64,000 nucleotides of DNA from Pseudoalteromonas sp. Scap06 (GTDB lineage Bacteria > Pseudomonadota > Gammaproteobacteria > Enterobacterales > Alteromonadaceae), in contig NZ_CP041330.1 in the NCBI RefSeq assembly GCF_013394165.1, forward strand, positions 1,116,001-1,180,000, given 5' to 3'. Positions within the stretch are counted from its first letter, which is position 1, and each line of letters opens with the position of its first letter. The notes under the pieces are model-generated. The model was not told the origin of the DNA. It was given only the letters and a program-made list of their open reading frames with translations, and ran no database searches. A program made the translations under genes and the position numbers. Of the stretch, positions 44,838 through 55,915 are shown piece by piece.

Positions 44838-46964
44838 GTGCAAGCAATTATAAAAGAATTTCAACTAGGTCAACACACAGTGACGCTAGAAACAGGTGCT
44901 ATCGCTCGTCAAGCTGACGGCGCAGTACTAGCAAGCATTGGCGACACGTCAGTACTAGTAACGGTTGTTGGTAAGCGTGAAGCTCAACCAGGTCAAGACT
45001 TCTTCCCACTAACAGTTAACTACCAAGAGCGTATGTACGCTGCTGGTCGTATCCCAGGTGGTTTCCTTAAGCGTGAAGGTCGTCCTAACGATGGCGAAAC
45101 ACTTATTGCACGTCTTATTGACCGTCCAATTCGTCCACTTTTCCCAAATGGTTTCGTAAACGAAGTACAAGTTATCGCGACTGTTGTTTCTGTAAACCCT
45201 GAAATCCAACCTGATATGGTTGCGATGATTGGTACATCAGCAGCACTTGCTATCTCTGGTATCCCGTTCAGCGGTCCAATTGGTGCATCACGTGTTGGTT
45301 ACATTAACGGTGAATACGTACTTAACCCGACACTAAAAGAGCTTGAAGAGAGCCAACTTGACTTAGTTGTTGCGGGTACTGATAACGCAGTACTTATGGT
45401 TGAATCAGAAGCAGACGTACTTGCTGAAGACGTAATGCTAGGCGCGGTTGTATACGGCCATGAGCAATCACAGTCTATCATCAATGCAATTAACGAATTT
45501 AAAGCAGAAGCAGGCAAGCCTACTTGGGATTGGACTGCACCTGAGAAAAACGTTGCATTAGAAGAGAAAGTAGCAACTCTTGCTGCTGATAAAGTAGGCG
45601 AAGCTTACCGTATTACTGATAAAGTAGCGCGTAAAGAAGCATTAACTGCTGCAAAAGATGCGGTTGTTGAAGCACTAACAAGCGAACTTGCTGAAGGCGA
45701 AACGCTTGATAAGCAAGAAGTAGGTAAAGTATTCGGTTCACTTGAGAAGAAAATCGTTCGTGGCCGTATCGCTGCTGGCGAAAAACGTATCGATGGTCGT
45801 GAACCAGATATGATCCGTGCTCTAGATGTAATGACGGGCGTACTTCCACGTACTCACGGCTCTGCAATCTTCACACGTGGTGAAACGCAAGCATTAGTAA
45901 CAGCAACACTTGGTACAGAACGTGATTCACAGTTAATCGACGATTTAACTGGCACGCACAAAAACCACTTTATGCTTAACTATAACTTCCCTCCGTTCTG
46001 TGTAGGTGAAACTGGTTTTGTTGGTTCTCCTAAGCGTCGTGAAATCGGCCACGGTAACCTAGCTAAGCGTGGTATTGCAGCAGTAATGCCAACATTGACT
46101 GACTTCCCATATTCAATCCGTGTTGTATCTGAAATTACGGAATCAAATGGTTCATCTTCAATGGCATCGGTTTGTGGTACGTCTTTAGCGCTTATGAACG
46201 CAGGTGTTCCAATTAAAGCCTCAGTTGCGGGTATCGCAATGGGCTTAGTTAAAGAAGAAGAAAACTTTGTTGTTCTTTCAGATATCTTAGGTGATGAAGA
46301 TCATTTAGGTGACATGGACTTTAAAGTAGCGGGTACAACTAACGGTATCACTGCACTGCAAATGGATATCAAAATTGAAGGTATTACTCAAGAAATCATG
46401 CAAATCGCGCTTAAACAAGCGAAAGCTGCACGTTTACACATTCTAAATGTAATGGACGAAGCGATTTCTGCACCTTCTGAAGAGTTATCTATGTTTGCTC
46501 CGCGTATTTACACGATGCAAATCCCACAGAAGAAAATCGCAGAAGTTATCGGTAAAGGTGGCGCAACTATCCGTCAGCTTACTGAAGAAACGGGTACTAC
46601 GATTGAAATCGGTGATGATGGCACAATCAAGATTGCTGCTACAGACGGTGAAAGTGCAGCAAATGCAATTAGCCGTATTGAGCAATTAACTGCTGAGCTT
46701 GAAGTAGGTACTATCTACGAAGGTAAAGTGGTACGTATCGTTGATTTCGGTGCGTTTGTAAACATTCTTCCTGGTAAAGATGGCCTAGTGCATATCTCAC
46801 AAATCAGCACTGAGCGTGTTAACAACGTTGCTGATCACCTTAGCGAAGGTCAAGAAGTTAAAGTTAAAGTACTAGAAGTAGACCGTCAAGGCCGTGTACG
46901 TCTAAGTATTAAAGAAGCAATGGAATCAGCAGCACCTGCAGCTGACGAGTCTAAAGACGCGTAA
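44838..46964 (+). CDS. pnp: Polyribonucleotide nucleotidyltransferase (PNPase)
   Basis: A 708-aa 3'-5' phosphorolytic exoribonuclease, core of the RNA degradosome. Two RNase PH domains ([35 protein letters not shown] and [10 protein letters not shown]), then KH ([16 protein letters not shown]) and S1 ([28 protein letters not shown]) at the C-terminus. The start is GTG 44838 with SD AAGGA, giving [20 protein letters not shown] in line with the family. E. coli PNPase is 711 aa. A leader hairpin suggests autoregulation. Confidence 0.97.
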   Translation: MQAIIKEFQLGQHTVTLETGAIARQADGAVLASIGDTSVLVTVVGKREAQPGQDFFPLTVNYQERMYAAGRIPGGFLKREGRPNDGETLIARLIDRPIRPLFPNGFVNEVQVIATVVSVNPEIQPDMVAMIGTSAALAISGIPFSGPIGASRVGYINGEYVLNPTLKELEESQLDLVVAGTDNAVLMVESEADVLAEDVMLGAVVYGHEQSQSIINAINEFKAEAGKPTWDWTAPEKNVALEEKVATLAADKVGEAYRITDKVARKEALTAAKDAVVEALTSELAEGETLDKQEVGKVFGSLEKKIVRGRIAAGEKRIDGREPDMIRALDVMTGVLPRTHGSAIFTRGETQALVTATLGTERDSQLIDDLTGTHKNHFMLNYNFPPFCVGETGFVGSPKRREIGHGNLAKRGIAAVMPTLTDFPYSIRVVSEITESNGSSSMASVCGTSLALMNAGVPIKASVAGIAMGLVKEEENFVVLSDILGDEDHLGDMDFKVAGTTNGITALQMDIKIEGITQEIMQIALKQAKAARLHILNVMDEAISAPSEELSMFAPRIYTMQIPQKKIAEVIGKGGATIRQLTEETGTTIEIGDDGTIKIAATDGESAANAISRIEQLTAELEVGTIYEGKVVRIVDFGAFVNILPGKDGLVHISQISTERVNNVADHLSEGQEVKVKVLEVDRQGRVRLSIKEAMESAAPAADESKDA

Positions 46965-47001
46965 TTGCTAATCTTTCATCCAGATAATTACTGGATAGTA
47001 T

Positions 47002-47029
47002 AAAAAGGGGCTGTTTAGCCCCTTTTTTT
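47002..47029 (+). terminator. Rho-independent terminator after pnp
   Basis: AAAAAGGGGCT, loop GTTT, AGCCCC, then seven T. Confidence 0.92.
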
Positions 47030-47149
47030 ATGCTTTAATGTTAGCAACCTATTGTGTTCAAGACGTTAAGTAACATATAACAAGAATGAACCTTACAAGA
47101 CAGCTTATGTCTTATCTATTTGCTACTTACCTCGGTATTAAGGATTTTA

Positions 47150-48022
47150 ATGAGACTTAAACATTTAGCCTTGGCATCTTTTGCTATTTTGTCTTTAAGC
47201 GCTTGTCAGGCTACTACTAAACCCGCTGCTATTATTAATGTACCATTTACTGCGCCACTTGCATCAGACTTTAGAAATGAAATTGCCATTGCTCGTTTTT
47301 CAGAGCTATTAAATAGAGCAGACTTGAGTAAAGAACAACAAGCAAAGCTCTATTATGACCGTGGAGTACTGTTTGATAGCTTAGGCATGACGACTTTATC
47401 GCGAATTGATTTTAACCGAGCGGTTAAACTTAAGCCTGATTTGGCTGAAGTCTATAACTTTTTGGGTATTCAGCATACCTTGATGCAGCAATACGAAAAA
47501 GCATACGAGTATTTTGATTCAGCCATAGAGTTAGACCAAGAACATGAATATGCGTATTTAAATCGTGGTATTGCTTTGTACTATGGTGATAGAGCGACGC
47601 TTGCAAAGGATGACTTTAAAACATTCTTGGAGCGCTCTCCTAACGATCCTTATCGTGTATTGTGGCTTTATTTAGCTCAAGCAGCACAAGATAAAACCGC
47701 GGCAATCGCTGCGTTAAAAGCCAATGCGGCGGCCCTTGATGAAAATGAATGGGCATATCAGCTTATTGCCTTGTATGTAGGTGATATGAGTGAAAAAGCA
47801 TTTTTTTCAGGGATAGCCGATGGTGTAAGTTCACAACAAGAATATGCTCAGCGTTTATGTGAAGCTTATTTTTACTTAGCTAAACAGCACCAAGCCGCAG
47901 GCGAGCTTTCAATTGCCACAGATTACTTTAAATTGGCGCTAGCAACGAACGTACATGAATTTATAGAATATAAGTATGCGCGTTTAGAGCTTGAGTTGAT
48001 GGCCAGTGAAAGCGCTGGCTAA
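47150..48022 (+). CDS. nlpI: Lipoprotein NlpI (TPR)
   Basis: A 290-aa outer-membrane lipoprotein with tetratricopeptide repeats. Lipobox LSLSAC (Cys19) after a short signal peptide. TPR segments include KLYYDRGVLFDSLG, AEVYNFLGIQHTLMQQYEKAYEYF and EYAYLNRGIALYYGDR. In E. coli (294 aa) NlpI is an adaptor for the Prc protease and scaffolds peptidoglycan hydrolases. The frame opens at 47120, but ATG 47150 with SD AAGGAT gives the lipoprotein N-terminus. Its last 17 bp overlap the next gene. Confidence 0.93.
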   Translation: MRLKHLALASFAILSLSACQATTKPAAIINVPFTAPLASDFRNEIAIARFSELLNRADLSKEQQAKLYYDRGVLFDSLGMTTLSRIDFNRAVKLKPDLAEVYNFLGIQHTLMQQYEKAYEYFDSAIELDQEHEYAYLNRGIALYYGDRATLAKDDFKTFLERSPNDPYRVLWLYLAQAAQDKTAAIAALKANAAALDENEWAYQLIALYVGDMSEKAFFSGIADGVSSQQEYAQRLCEAYFYLAKQHQAAGELSIATDYFKLALATNVHEFIEYKYARLELELMASESAG

Positions 48023-49145
48023 TTATTTAAAACTAAGTGCTTTATTACTGTGCGCTAGCGTTATTAGTGGCTCGAGTAATAAACAAAATAGCATTGGCTT
48101 TTGGCAAGTATTACATGCCAAGGCCAATGTGATTGACAGTTATTGGCAATTCCCTCGTTACTTTGCAAACCACATATTACAATTACCCACCACAGCCTTA
48201 GCAACCTTAGCTCGCAATAAAATAGCGGATGCTCAATATGGCTATGGGTTGTCATTATTAATCAATAATCAAACTGAAACGGCTAAACTATTTTGGCAAG
48301 CAAGTTTGGATAAAATTACACGAGCACAGCAAAAAAAACTCGCCGACTCGTTATTTTCGCAACAGCGTTGGCAGGATTTAGCGCTACTAAAAAATCAAAA
48401 TAAGCTTCCTAAAGGCGATATCTTTTATCACCTGCAATTACAGCAACAAGCACCCATAGAAACGTTAAGTAAATCATTTATGAATAAGTTAGGGTTTTTA
48501 GTTGCAAGCAAGCAAATTGAGATACAAAAGCAGTGTACATTTAATGTATTAATATTGAGCGATCACCGTGATGGTTTATACAGGCTCAATCAATTTCGTA
48601 ACGCGTACTTTCAAAACCCAGAGCCGAGTCTCAATACCTTTTGTTTTTCAAAACCAGTTTATGTGGGTAATGCAATTAGTTGCAATAGTACTGAATCCTC
48701 CCGTGCTGTGTGCAATTGGCAACAATCATCGCTTAAAAAGCGGCTTCCCACTGGGTTCGATTTTGCTGTTATGATGCCTAAGCAAGGTACTGCCAGTGTA
48801 AAAAATGGTTTAATGCATATTAATTCACAGGCTAGCTACGCGGTTTTTTTGCATGAGTTAATGCACTTTAATGGCTTTGAAGATGAGTACGCTTTACCGG
48901 TAAAAAAGCAAGCGTGGTTATGTCAGCTTGATGGGTTTGTTGCTCCCAACTTATTTATTGCAAAAAAATCAGTTGCTCCCAAAGGGTGGCACAAAAGCCA
49001 AAGCTGCCAACAAGGCGGCACTGCTTATAAGCCCAGTGCACAGTGGTCGATTATGCAATATCAGCAGTTAGGCCTATCAGCGCAATATCGTATTTTGTGG
49101 CAAAAGCACATAGCACTTAATGCTCATTTATTTGTACGATTTTAG
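48006..49145 (+). CDS. Secreted zinc metallopeptidase (HExxH ... DEY) overlapping nlpI
   Basis: A 379-aa protein starting at GTG 48006 within the end of nlpI. The N-terminus (LSALLLCASVISGSS) is a probable signal peptide. Residues ~70-160 look helical and repeat-like (Sel1/TPR-type ADAQYGYGLSLLINNQTETAKLFW). The catalytic motif is H283-E-L-M-H287 followed by FNGFEDEY, the H-E-x-x-H...D-E-Y arrangement of gluzincin/M64-like peptidases. Several Cys (CNSTESSRAVC, CQQGG) suggest disulfides. Coupling to nlpI hints that NlpI could dock substrates for this peptidase as it does for Prc (inference). Substrate unknown. Confidence 0.75.
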   Translation: MKALANYLKLSALLLCASVISGSSNKQNSIGFWQVLHAKANVIDSYWQFPRYFANHILQLPTTALATLARNKIADAQYGYGLSLLINNQTETAKLFWQASLDKITRAQQKKLADSLFSQQRWQDLALLKNQNKLPKGDIFYHLQLQQQAPIETLSKSFMNKLGFLVASKQIEIQKQCTFNVLILSDHRDGLYRLNQFRNAYFQNPEPSLNTFCFSKPVYVGNAISCNSTESSRAVCNWQQSSLKKRLPTGFDFAVMMPKQGTASVKNGLMHINSQASYAVFLHELMHFNGFEDEYALPVKKQAWLCQLDGFVAPNLFIAKKSVAPKGWHKSQSCQQGGTAYKPSAQWSIMQYQQLGLSAQYRILWQKHIALNAHLFVRF

Positions 49146-49399
49146 TGATTGGATATTCCGCTGTAAACTGTCTGAAAGCTGAGCTTATTTGGCTACTGTT
49201 CATTAATTTATAAGTATTTTTGTTTGATTATTGTTCCGCTAGCGGCGCTTTCTATAGACAAAAACTGCGTTTATCAGTATAACTATACGTATTAATGTTG
49301 TTAAAAAACAGACATAAAACGTATACCCAAGTCACTTTGGTATTTAATAATAACAAGTAGCGAATTGATAAACTTTATGATTCAAAAAGGCCCTTCATT

Positions 49400-52192
49400 A
49401 TGACTTTGCTCTGGATACCCCTGTTATCCTTATTCGGCAGTGTTATTTCTGCATGCACCGGCAAACTTTCTCGAAATCAGGCAACGAGCCTAACGGCTAT
49501 TGCGCCGTTAGCCGCGCTTGCAATTACACTTTATCATGCGCCCGCGGTTCTTGCGGGGGAAACCATTCGTTTTAGCGCACAGTGGATACCAGCCTTAGGG
49601 TTAGATATTTCCTTGCGCTTGGATGGATTGAGTTTACTGTTTTTATTTATGATTCTAGGAATAGGGTTACTAGTAATTTTGTATGCCCGTTATTACCTAA
49701 GTCAAAATGATTCATTGCCAAAACTATTTAGCTACTTAATGTTATTTATGACCGCCATGCTGGGCATTGTTATGTCAAACAATGTGATTCAGTTATGGGT
49801 ATTTTGGGAGCTAACCAGTATTAGCTCGTTTTTGTTAATCAGTTATTGGTGGCACAAATCAGAGGCGCGCAAGGGGGCGCGCATGGCATTAGCGGTAACT
49901 GGCGCCGGTGGTTTAGCCTTACTCGGTGGCTTAATGTTGTTAGGCGATATTGTTGGAAGCTACGACTTAGACACCATTTTAGCTAGCAAAGCGATTATTC
50001 AATCTCACGACTTATATGAATTGGCATTAGTACTAGTATTATTAGGTGCTTTTACTAAATCTGCACAATTTCCGTTTCATTTTTGGTTACCGCATGCCAT
50101 GGCTGCACCTACGCCGGTTAGTGCGTATTTACACTCTGCCACTATGGTAAAAGCAGGTATCTTTTTACTTGCGCGTTTTTACCCCGCATTGGCGGGTACC
50201 GATACCTGGTTTTTATTAGTTGGTTTGACCGGTTTAACCACATTATTATTTGGCGCTTATATCGCGTTATTCAAACATGATTTAAAAGGCTTGTTAGCCT
50301 ATTCAACGATTAGTCATTTGGGTTTAATTACATTATTACTAGGCCTAGATACACAGCTTGCGACCGTTGCCGCTATTTTTCATATTATTAACCACGCGAC
50401 GTTTAAAGCGTCGTTATTTATGGCAACCGGCATTATTGACCATGAAACCGGTACTCGTGATATGCGTAAACTCAATGGCATGTGGCGCTACTTACCTTAT
50501 ACGGCCACCTTGGCGATGGTGGCTGCTGCCGCTATGGCAGGTGTACCGTTGTTAAATGGTTTCTTATCAAAAGAGATGTTCTTTGCTGAGACACTGCATC
50601 AGCAGGTACTTGGCTCAATGTCGTGGCTAATCCCGGTGCTGGCAACTGTAGCGGGTGCGTTGTCGGTGGCGTACTCATCACGCTTTATTCATGACGTGTT
50701 CTTTAATGGTGAGCCCATTGATTTACCACGTACCCCTCATGAAGCACCGCGTTATATGCGTGTGCCTATAGAAATCTTAGTGGTACTGTGTATTTTAGTG
50801 GGTATTTTTCCACACTTTGCCGTTGATGGTATTTTATCGGCCGCTTCACTAGCCGTACTTGGTGAAGCAATGCCTGAGTATAAATTGACTATTTGGCATG
50901 GTTTCAACTTACCTCTACTTATGAGTGGTATGGCGGTAATTGGTGGTTTATTTATTTACGTTAATCGTAAGTACTTGTTCCAGTTCCAAGCGTCGTTACC
51001 TCCTTTTAACGCTAAAAAAATCTTCGAGCGTTTTTTAGCGGTAGTGGTCAATTGGTGTCAAAACAAAATCCAATCAACAGAAAATGGCTCATTACAACGT
51101 TATGTATTTATAATGTTAGGCGTTGTATTACTTGCCTCTGGTTGGCCATTATTTGAAATGAAGCAGCTAGCCGGTAGCGTGCCTAATACACCGGTTGATA
51201 TTCAAAACGCAATTGGTGCAGGACTACTCATAATAGGTGCAATTGCTACCGTTATTTGGCATCGAATTCGAATGGTGTCGTTATTAATGCTGTCGATTGT
51301 GGGGTTAATGGTGTCGGTGGCGTTTACCCGTTTTTCAGCGCCTGACTTGGCCTTAACGCAACTTACTGTAGAAGTAGCCACTATTATACTATTAATGTTG
51401 GCACTGTTTTTCTTACCTCAAAGCACGCCAAGAGAGTCAAGCTCATTGCGTATTTTACGTGATGTGGTTATTTCCTCTACCGTGGGGATCATAATTGCTA
51501 GTATTTGTTACGCCTTACTGACTCGTCCGCTTGATTCAATTTCTGAGTTCTTTATTGCTAACGCCAAAACAGGCGGTGGTGGCACTAATGTAGTTAACGT
51601 TATTTTGGTTGATTTTAGGGGCTTTGATACTTTAGGTGAAATTACTGTACTAGGTATTGCCGCACTGGGCATATTTAAACTGTTATCAAGAATTCCACTT
51701 TATATGCCAGCGAGCGATAGTGAAGGGCGTCCATGGTCTAAAGATCGCCATCCTATTTTATTGGCTTGTATTTCTCAAAGCTTACTGCCATTAGCGCTAT
51801 TAGTGTCTGCTTATATTTTCCTACGCGGTCATAACTTACCTGGAGGAGGCTTTATAGCAGGCCTCGTAACTTCTATTGCCTTTATTTTACAATATATGGC
51901 GCATGGTACTGCGTGGATAAATGAACGCTTTGATGTTAACTATCGAAAAATTATTGCATCAGGTATTGCTATTGCCATGTTTACAGGTGTGGGAAGTTGG
52001 TTCTTTGACAAGCCATTTTTAACTACCTGGTTTGATTACTTTGATATTCCGTTTGTTGGTAAAACAGAGCTTGCCAGCGCCATTGTATTTGACTTGGGCG
52101 TGTACTTAACTGTTGTTGGCGCTACGCTGATGATCCTTGCGAGCTTAGGTAATATGACCGCGAACGCAGAGAAAGAAGAGGTAAATATTTAA
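49400..52192 (+). CDS. mrpA: Mrp Na+/H+ antiporter subunit A with fused MnhB domain
   Basis: A 930-aa integral membrane subunit related to NuoL/NuoM of complex I. The proton-channel part includes [46 protein letters not shown] and an [14 protein letters not shown] segment. From ~residue 785 the sequence is an MnhB domain ([25 protein letters not shown]), so MrpA and MrpB are one polypeptide, the 'group 2' A'CDEFG layout. The complex exports Na+ (or K+) for pH and salt homeostasis in the inner membrane. First of six tightly packed genes. Confidence 0.94.
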   Translation: MTLLWIPLLSLFGSVISACTGKLSRNQATSLTAIAPLAALAITLYHAPAVLAGETIRFSAQWIPALGLDISLRLDGLSLLFLFMILGIGLLVILYARYYLSQNDSLPKLFSYLMLFMTAMLGIVMSNNVIQLWVFWELTSISSFLLISYWWHKSEARKGARMALAVTGAGGLALLGGLMLLGDIVGSYDLDTILASKAIIQSHDLYELALVLVLLGAFTKSAQFPFHFWLPHAMAAPTPVSAYLHSATMVKAGIFLLARFYPALAGTDTWFLLVGLTGLTTLLFGAYIALFKHDLKGLLAYSTISHLGLITLLLGLDTQLATVAAIFHIINHATFKASLFMATGIIDHETGTRDMRKLNGMWRYLPYTATLAMVAAAAMAGVPLLNGFLSKEMFFAETLHQQVLGSMSWLIPVLATVAGALSVAYSSRFIHDVFFNGEPIDLPRTPHEAPRYMRVPIEILVVLCILVGIFPHFAVDGILSAASLAVLGEAMPEYKLTIWHGFNLPLLMSGMAVIGGLFIYVNRKYLFQFQASLPPFNAKKIFERFLAVVVNWCQNKIQSTENGSLQRYVFIMLGVVLLASGWPLFEMKQLAGSVPNTPVDIQNAIGAGLLIIGAIATVIWHRIRMVSLLMLSIVGLMVSVAFTRFSAPDLALTQLTVEVATIILLMLALFFLPQSTPRESSSLRILRDVVISSTVGIIIASICYALLTRPLDSISEFFIANAKTGGGGTNVVNVILVDFRGFDTLGEITVLGIAALGIFKLLSRIPLYMPASDSEGRPWSKDRHPILLACISQSLLPLALLVSAYIFLRGHNLPGGGFIAGLVTSIAFILQYMAHGTAWINERFDVNYRKIIASGIAIAMFTGVGSWFFDKPFLTTWFDYFDIPFVGKTELASAIVFDLGVYLTVVGATLMILASLGNMTANAEKEEVNI

Positions 52193-52539
52193 TGGAACTG
52201 TTATACGCATCTTGCGTTGGCGTGTTAGTCACCTGTGGCGTGTTTTTATTGCTAAGAGCGCGTACATTCCCAGTGGTACTGGGGCTGACAATGATTTCTT
52301 ACGCGGTTAATTTGTTTTTATTCTCATCAGGGCGCTTAACAATTAATAAAGCCGTGGTACTAGGGACTGGCGCTGATTACGCTGACCCGCTACCACAAGC
52401 CTTAGTGTTAACAGCCATTGTAATTGGCTTTGCGATGACTGCGTTTGTGGTTATTTTATCTATTCGTGGCCGAGCAGATTTAGGCAACGACCATGTTGAT
52501 GGCACCCTAACTAAAAATAAACGCAAGGAGAGAAAATGA
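52192..52539 (+). CDS. mrpC: Mrp antiporter subunit C
   Basis: A 115-aa NuoK-like subunit with three membrane spans: LLYASCVGVLVTCGVFLLL, FPVVLGLTMISYAVNLFLF and ALVLTAIVIGFAMTAFVVIL. DPLPQALVLTAIVIG is the MnhC signature. One-base overlap with mrpA (TAATGG) and 4-base overlap with mrpD. Confidence 0.95.
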   Translation: MELLYASCVGVLVTCGVFLLLRARTFPVVLGLTMISYAVNLFLFSSGRLTINKAVVLGTGADYADPLPQALVLTAIVIGFAMTAFVVILSIRGRADLGNDHVDGTLTKNKRKERK

Positions 52540-54053
52540 TTCAGCATTTAGCATCTTTGCCTATTTTACTGCCAATGTTAGCGGCAATTATTTTGTTGCT
52601 CCCACCGTGTGGCAAAAGCTTATTTGCACGCCGATTTATGTCTAGTTTAATGGCTATTTTAACCTTTGCAGTCACAGTATTACTGCTGGTTCAGGTTAAA
52701 GATAACGGTATTATTGTTTATGCAATAGGTAACTGGTCTGCACCATTTGGTATTGTACTGGTTGCAGATATGCTCTCGACCTTGTTAGTCACTTTAACCG
52801 CCTTTTTGGGGGTTGGCGTGGCTTTATATGGCTGTGCTGGTGATGATGAACAAGGTAGCTTTTTTCACCCTTTAATCCATTTTTTAATATTAGGGGTAAA
52901 TGGTGCATTTTTAACAGGGGATTTATTTAACGTCTTCGTATTTTTTGAAGTGTTATTAATTGCCTCTTATGCGCTGTTAATGCACGGTGGCGGTAAACCC
53001 AAAACGCGCGCGGCTCTGCATTACGTTATTTTAAATTTAGTTGGTTCAAGCGTATTTTTAATTGGTTTAGGTATTTTATACGGTGTATTAGGCACCTTAA
53101 ATATTGCTGATATGGCCAATAAAGTACCGCAACTAACTGGTGATGACGTTTATTTAGCGAAGGCAGGTGGTTTACTGCTATTGGTGGTGTTTGCACTTAA
53201 AAGTGCGTTATTACCATTGCATTTATGGTTACCAAACGCCTACTCAAGTGCCACACCTGTGGTTGCTGCATTATTTGCGATTATGACTAAAGTTGGTGTT
53301 TACGCAACCTTACGTGTATACACGGTTATTTTTGGTGAACAAGCTGGCGAACTTGAGCATATGGCGCAGTCTTGGTTATGGGCGCTGGCTATTGCCACCA
53401 TAGTGATTGGCGCAATAGGGGTGTTAGCCGCACAAGATTTACGTAAGCTTACCGCTAATTTAGTACTGGTTTCTGTAGGGACGTTGGTGGCATTAGTCGC
53501 ACTCCAAAACATAAATGCCACCGCTGCGTTGCTTTACTATTTAGTGCATTCAACGTTAGTGACTGCGGCGCTATTTTTACTTGCTGATTTAATTGCAACA
53601 CAACGAGGTAAAGCTGGTGATCGATTAGTCGGCGGGCGTGCAGTAAAGCAACCATTTTTATTAGGTGCGTGTTTTATTATTGCCGGTTTAACCGTTATTG
53701 GTATGCCACCTTTTTCGGGCTTTGTTGGCAAAATTTGGATTTTAAAAACGACCTTAAATAGCGAGCAAGCACTGGTATTTTGGCCTGTTTACTTAATTAT
53801 GAGCTTAGCGCTAATTGTGGCTATATCACGTGCGGGTACTAGTTTGTTTTGGGAACGTAAAGACAAAACAGGTGATGCTAGCGATGTTGCCAATGCCCAC
53901 CCGCTACAAGTGACCGTGTTAGTTGGTTTATTGGCAAGCTCAATACTACTGGTTATTTTTGGTGACGTGGCAACACAGTACGCCCTCGAGGCGGCAACAC
54001 AGCTTCACGATATTAGTGGTGGTATTAATGCGGTACTCAAGGGAGGTATGTAA
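52536..54053 (+). CDS. mrpD: Mrp antiporter subunit D
   Basis: A 505-aa NuoN/NuoM-like subunit with ~14 spans. Core motifs: TGDLFNVFVFFEVLLIASYALLM, the Lys-bearing ALKSALLPLHLWLPNAYSSATPVVAALFA and ATAALLYYLVHSTLVTAALF, with FSGFVGKIWILK near the end. It forms a second proton/sodium path of the complex. Start ATGA overlaps mrpC; the stop overlaps mrpE by one base. Confidence 0.95.
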   Translation: MIQHLASLPILLPMLAAIILLLPPCGKSLFARRFMSSLMAILTFAVTVLLLVQVKDNGIIVYAIGNWSAPFGIVLVADMLSTLLVTLTAFLGVGVALYGCAGDDEQGSFFHPLIHFLILGVNGAFLTGDLFNVFVFFEVLLIASYALLMHGGGKPKTRAALHYVILNLVGSSVFLIGLGILYGVLGTLNIADMANKVPQLTGDDVYLAKAGGLLLLVVFALKSALLPLHLWLPNAYSSATPVVAALFAIMTKVGVYATLRVYTVIFGEQAGELEHMAQSWLWALAIATIVIGAIGVLAAQDLRKLTANLVLVSVGTLVALVALQNINATAALLYYLVHSTLVTAALFLLADLIATQRGKAGDRLVGGRAVKQPFLLGACFIIAGLTVIGMPPFSGFVGKIWILKTTLNSEQALVFWPVYLIMSLALIVAISRAGTSLFWERKDKTGDASDVANAHPLQVTVLVGLLASSILLVIFGDVATQYALEAATQLHDISGGINAVLKGGM

Positions 54054-54589
54054 TGCGCTTACAAGCTCGTTTTGGTTGGTTACCTACGCCGTTTCGTAGT
54101 TTATTTTTATTTATAGTATGGCTCTTGTTAAATAACAGTGTGTCGGTAGGGCATATTATATTAGGGGCGCTACTCGCGTTGCTAATACCGTTATTTAGTA
54201 TGTCGTTTAGAGACCCGCAACCGCTGATATTAAAGCCGGGGCTAGCACTTAAGCAATTACTAATCGTACTTTACGATATTATAGTGGCTAATTTGCAAGT
54301 GGCATTATTAATACTGGGCCCTTCAAAAAATCTGCGTCCAGGCTTTGTTAAAGTGCCTATAGATTTAATGCATGAAATGCCAATTACTATTTTAGCAAGC
54401 TGCGTGTCTTTAACGCCGGGTACGGTAAGTGCCGAGGTTTACCCGCTGATTAAATCGCTTAATGAAGACGATGAACCGGTACAGCGTTATTTATTAATTC
54501 ACGTGTTAGATTTAGATGATGAGCAAGCGCTTATTAAACAAATAAAAGCACGTTACGAAGCTCCCCTAAAGGAGATATTTCAATGTTAG
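54053..54589 (+). CDS. mrpE: Mrp antiporter subunit E
   Basis: A 178-aa MnhE subunit: two to three N-terminal spans (LFLFIVWLLLNNSVSVGHIILGALLALLIP), then MPITILASCVSLTPGTVSAEV, the most conserved MnhE block, and a cytoplasmic C-terminal part (LLIHVLDLDDEQALI). Its end overlaps mrpF by 7 bp. Confidence 0.94.
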   Translation: MRLQARFGWLPTPFRSLFLFIVWLLLNNSVSVGHIILGALLALLIPLFSMSFRDPQPLILKPGLALKQLLIVLYDIIVANLQVALLILGPSKNLRPGFVKVPIDLMHEMPITILASCVSLTPGTVSAEVYPLIKSLNEDDEPVQRYLLIHVLDLDDEQALIKQIKARYEAPLKEIFQC

Positions 54590-54852
54590 ATACAGTATTA
54601 CTGATTGTTTTTTCAATGGTTGGATTGTCGTTATTACTTAATCTATGGCGACTTATTATTGGCCCATCAGTACCGGATCGTATTTTAGCGCTCGATACTA
54701 TGTACATTAACGTGATTGCCTTGATTATTTTATATAGCATTAGTATGGGCACGGGGCTGTACTTTGAAGCAGCCTTACTTATTGCCATGCTTGGGTTTAT
54801 AAGTACGGTAGCTGTATGTAAGTATTTACTTCGTGGCGACATAATTGAGTAA
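54583..54852 (+). CDS. mrpF: Mrp antiporter subunit F
   Basis: An 89-aa MnhF subunit with three spans. RLIIGPSVPDRILALDTMYINVIALIIL is the family signature, followed by EAALLIAMLGFISTVAVCKYLLRGDIIE. It starts inside mrpE and ends 9 bp before mrpG. Confidence 0.95.
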   Translation: MLDTVLLIVFSMVGLSLLLNLWRLIIGPSVPDRILALDTMYINVIALIILYSISMGTGLYFEAALLIAMLGFISTVAVCKYLLRGDIIE

Positions 54853-54861
54853 GGTATTAAA

Positions 54862-55194
54862 ATGATAAGTGAATGGATCGTATCAATATTGCTGCTGTTA
54901 GGCGGGTTATTTATTTTAATTGGCTCAATTGGTTTAATTAAATTACCTGATTTTTTTATGCGTTTACATGGGCCAACAAAAGCCACCACTTTAGGTATGG
55001 CGAGTATACTTACCGCTGCTATGGTATTTTTTGCTAATTCAGTCAGTGGCTTAAGTGTAAAAGAAATATTAATCACTATATTTCTATTAATCACTGCACC
55101 TATTAGTGGCTATATGCTGATTAAAACCGCTATTCATCATAAGCTTAAAGCTAAAGAGGGAACGAAAGGGCTCGATAATATCGAAAAAGATTAG
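54862..55194 (+). CDS. mrpG: Mrp antiporter subunit G
   Basis: A 110-aa MnhG subunit with three spans and the signature IGLIKLPDFFMRLHGPTKATTLG. The C-terminus is basic and cytoplasmic. Last gene of the Mrp operon, closed by a terminator. Confidence 0.95.
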   Translation: MISEWIVSILLLLGGLFILIGSIGLIKLPDFFMRLHGPTKATTLGMASILTAAMVFFANSVSGLSVKEILITIFLLITAPISGYMLIKTAIHHKLKAKEGTKGLDNIEKD

Positions 55195-55212
55195 CTCTGG
55201 GAATAAACGATT

Positions 55213-55246
55213 AAAAGCCGAATAAACACCTGTTATTCGGCTTTTT
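55213..55246 (+). terminator. Rho-independent terminator of the mrp operon
   Basis: AAAAGCCGAATA (55213-55224), 9-nt loop, TATTCGGCTTTT: 12-bp stem ending in T-rich sequence. Confidence 0.9.
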
Positions 55247-55326
55247 CGTTTTTTGGTTGTCCCCATTTACAACACTTGTTGAACATGTGATTATGACGCT
55301 AATTCAAATACAAAAAGGATATTAAT

Positions 55327-55821
55327 ATGGGTAAGGTAATACTGCTTTCACTTTTAATTTTTTCAACTAACCTTGCAGCGCAAACTGCCAAACAGCAAAA
55401 AATTGATGAGCTGGTAGAGGTGATGAACATGGATGCCATGGTTGACTCTATGTATGCGCAAGTTGAGGGCATGATGCAAAATATGTCAGTGCAAATGGGC
55501 GTAAAGCCAGATGAGAAAGCAATTTTCGACAAATATTATGCTGATATGACCGAGGTATTAAAAACAAAAATGAGCTGGCAAAAAATGCAGCCGATGATGA
55601 TTAACCTCTACGATAAACAATTTACTAAACAAGAAATTAGCGACATGTTAGCTTTTTATAAGACAGAGTCAGGGCAGGCTATTTTGAAGAAAATGCCACA
55701 AGTAATGCAAGAATCAATGCAAATGTCACAAGCCTTAGTACAAGACGCTATGCCTGAAATTCAAGCAATTGCGGGTGAGCTTGGTGAAGCACTTAAGCAA
55801 TCTCGAAGCAAAACAAACTAA
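55327..55821 (+). CDS. Secreted DUF2059-domain protein
   Basis: A 164-aa periplasmic protein with a signal peptide (VILLSLLIFSTNLAAQ). The helical body contains the DUF2059 block: WQKMQPMMINLYDKQFTKQEISDMLAFYKTESGQAILKKMP. It is Met-rich (~12% in the mature part), including MMQNMSVQM and MQESMQMSQ, which may only reflect helix packing. Function unknown. Monocistronic, between the mrp terminator and the merR-copA operon. Confidence 0.88.
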   Translation: MGKVILLSLLIFSTNLAAQTAKQQKIDELVEVMNMDAMVDSMYAQVEGMMQNMSVQMGVKPDEKAIFDKYYADMTEVLKTKMSWQKMQPMMINLYDKQFTKQEISDMLAFYKTESGQAILKKMPQVMQESMQMSQALVQDAMPEIQAIAGELGEALKQSRSKTN

Positions 55822-55915
55822 GGACTACAGTAACTCTCAAATTTAGCAGTCACTTATGGTGGCTGCTCTTATCTTAACTTTCTTCCACACTCCCAGCCAT
55901 ATGCTTAATTAATTG

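Noticed and set aside
49320..49345. GTATACCCAAG motif resembling the end of the smrB-prmB repeat
   Set aside because: Only about a dozen bases match; no second arm or internal similarity found.
54534..55094. 186-codon minus-strand ORF across mrpF-mrpG
   Set aside because: Antisense to two well-supported Mrp genes; no SD or family features.
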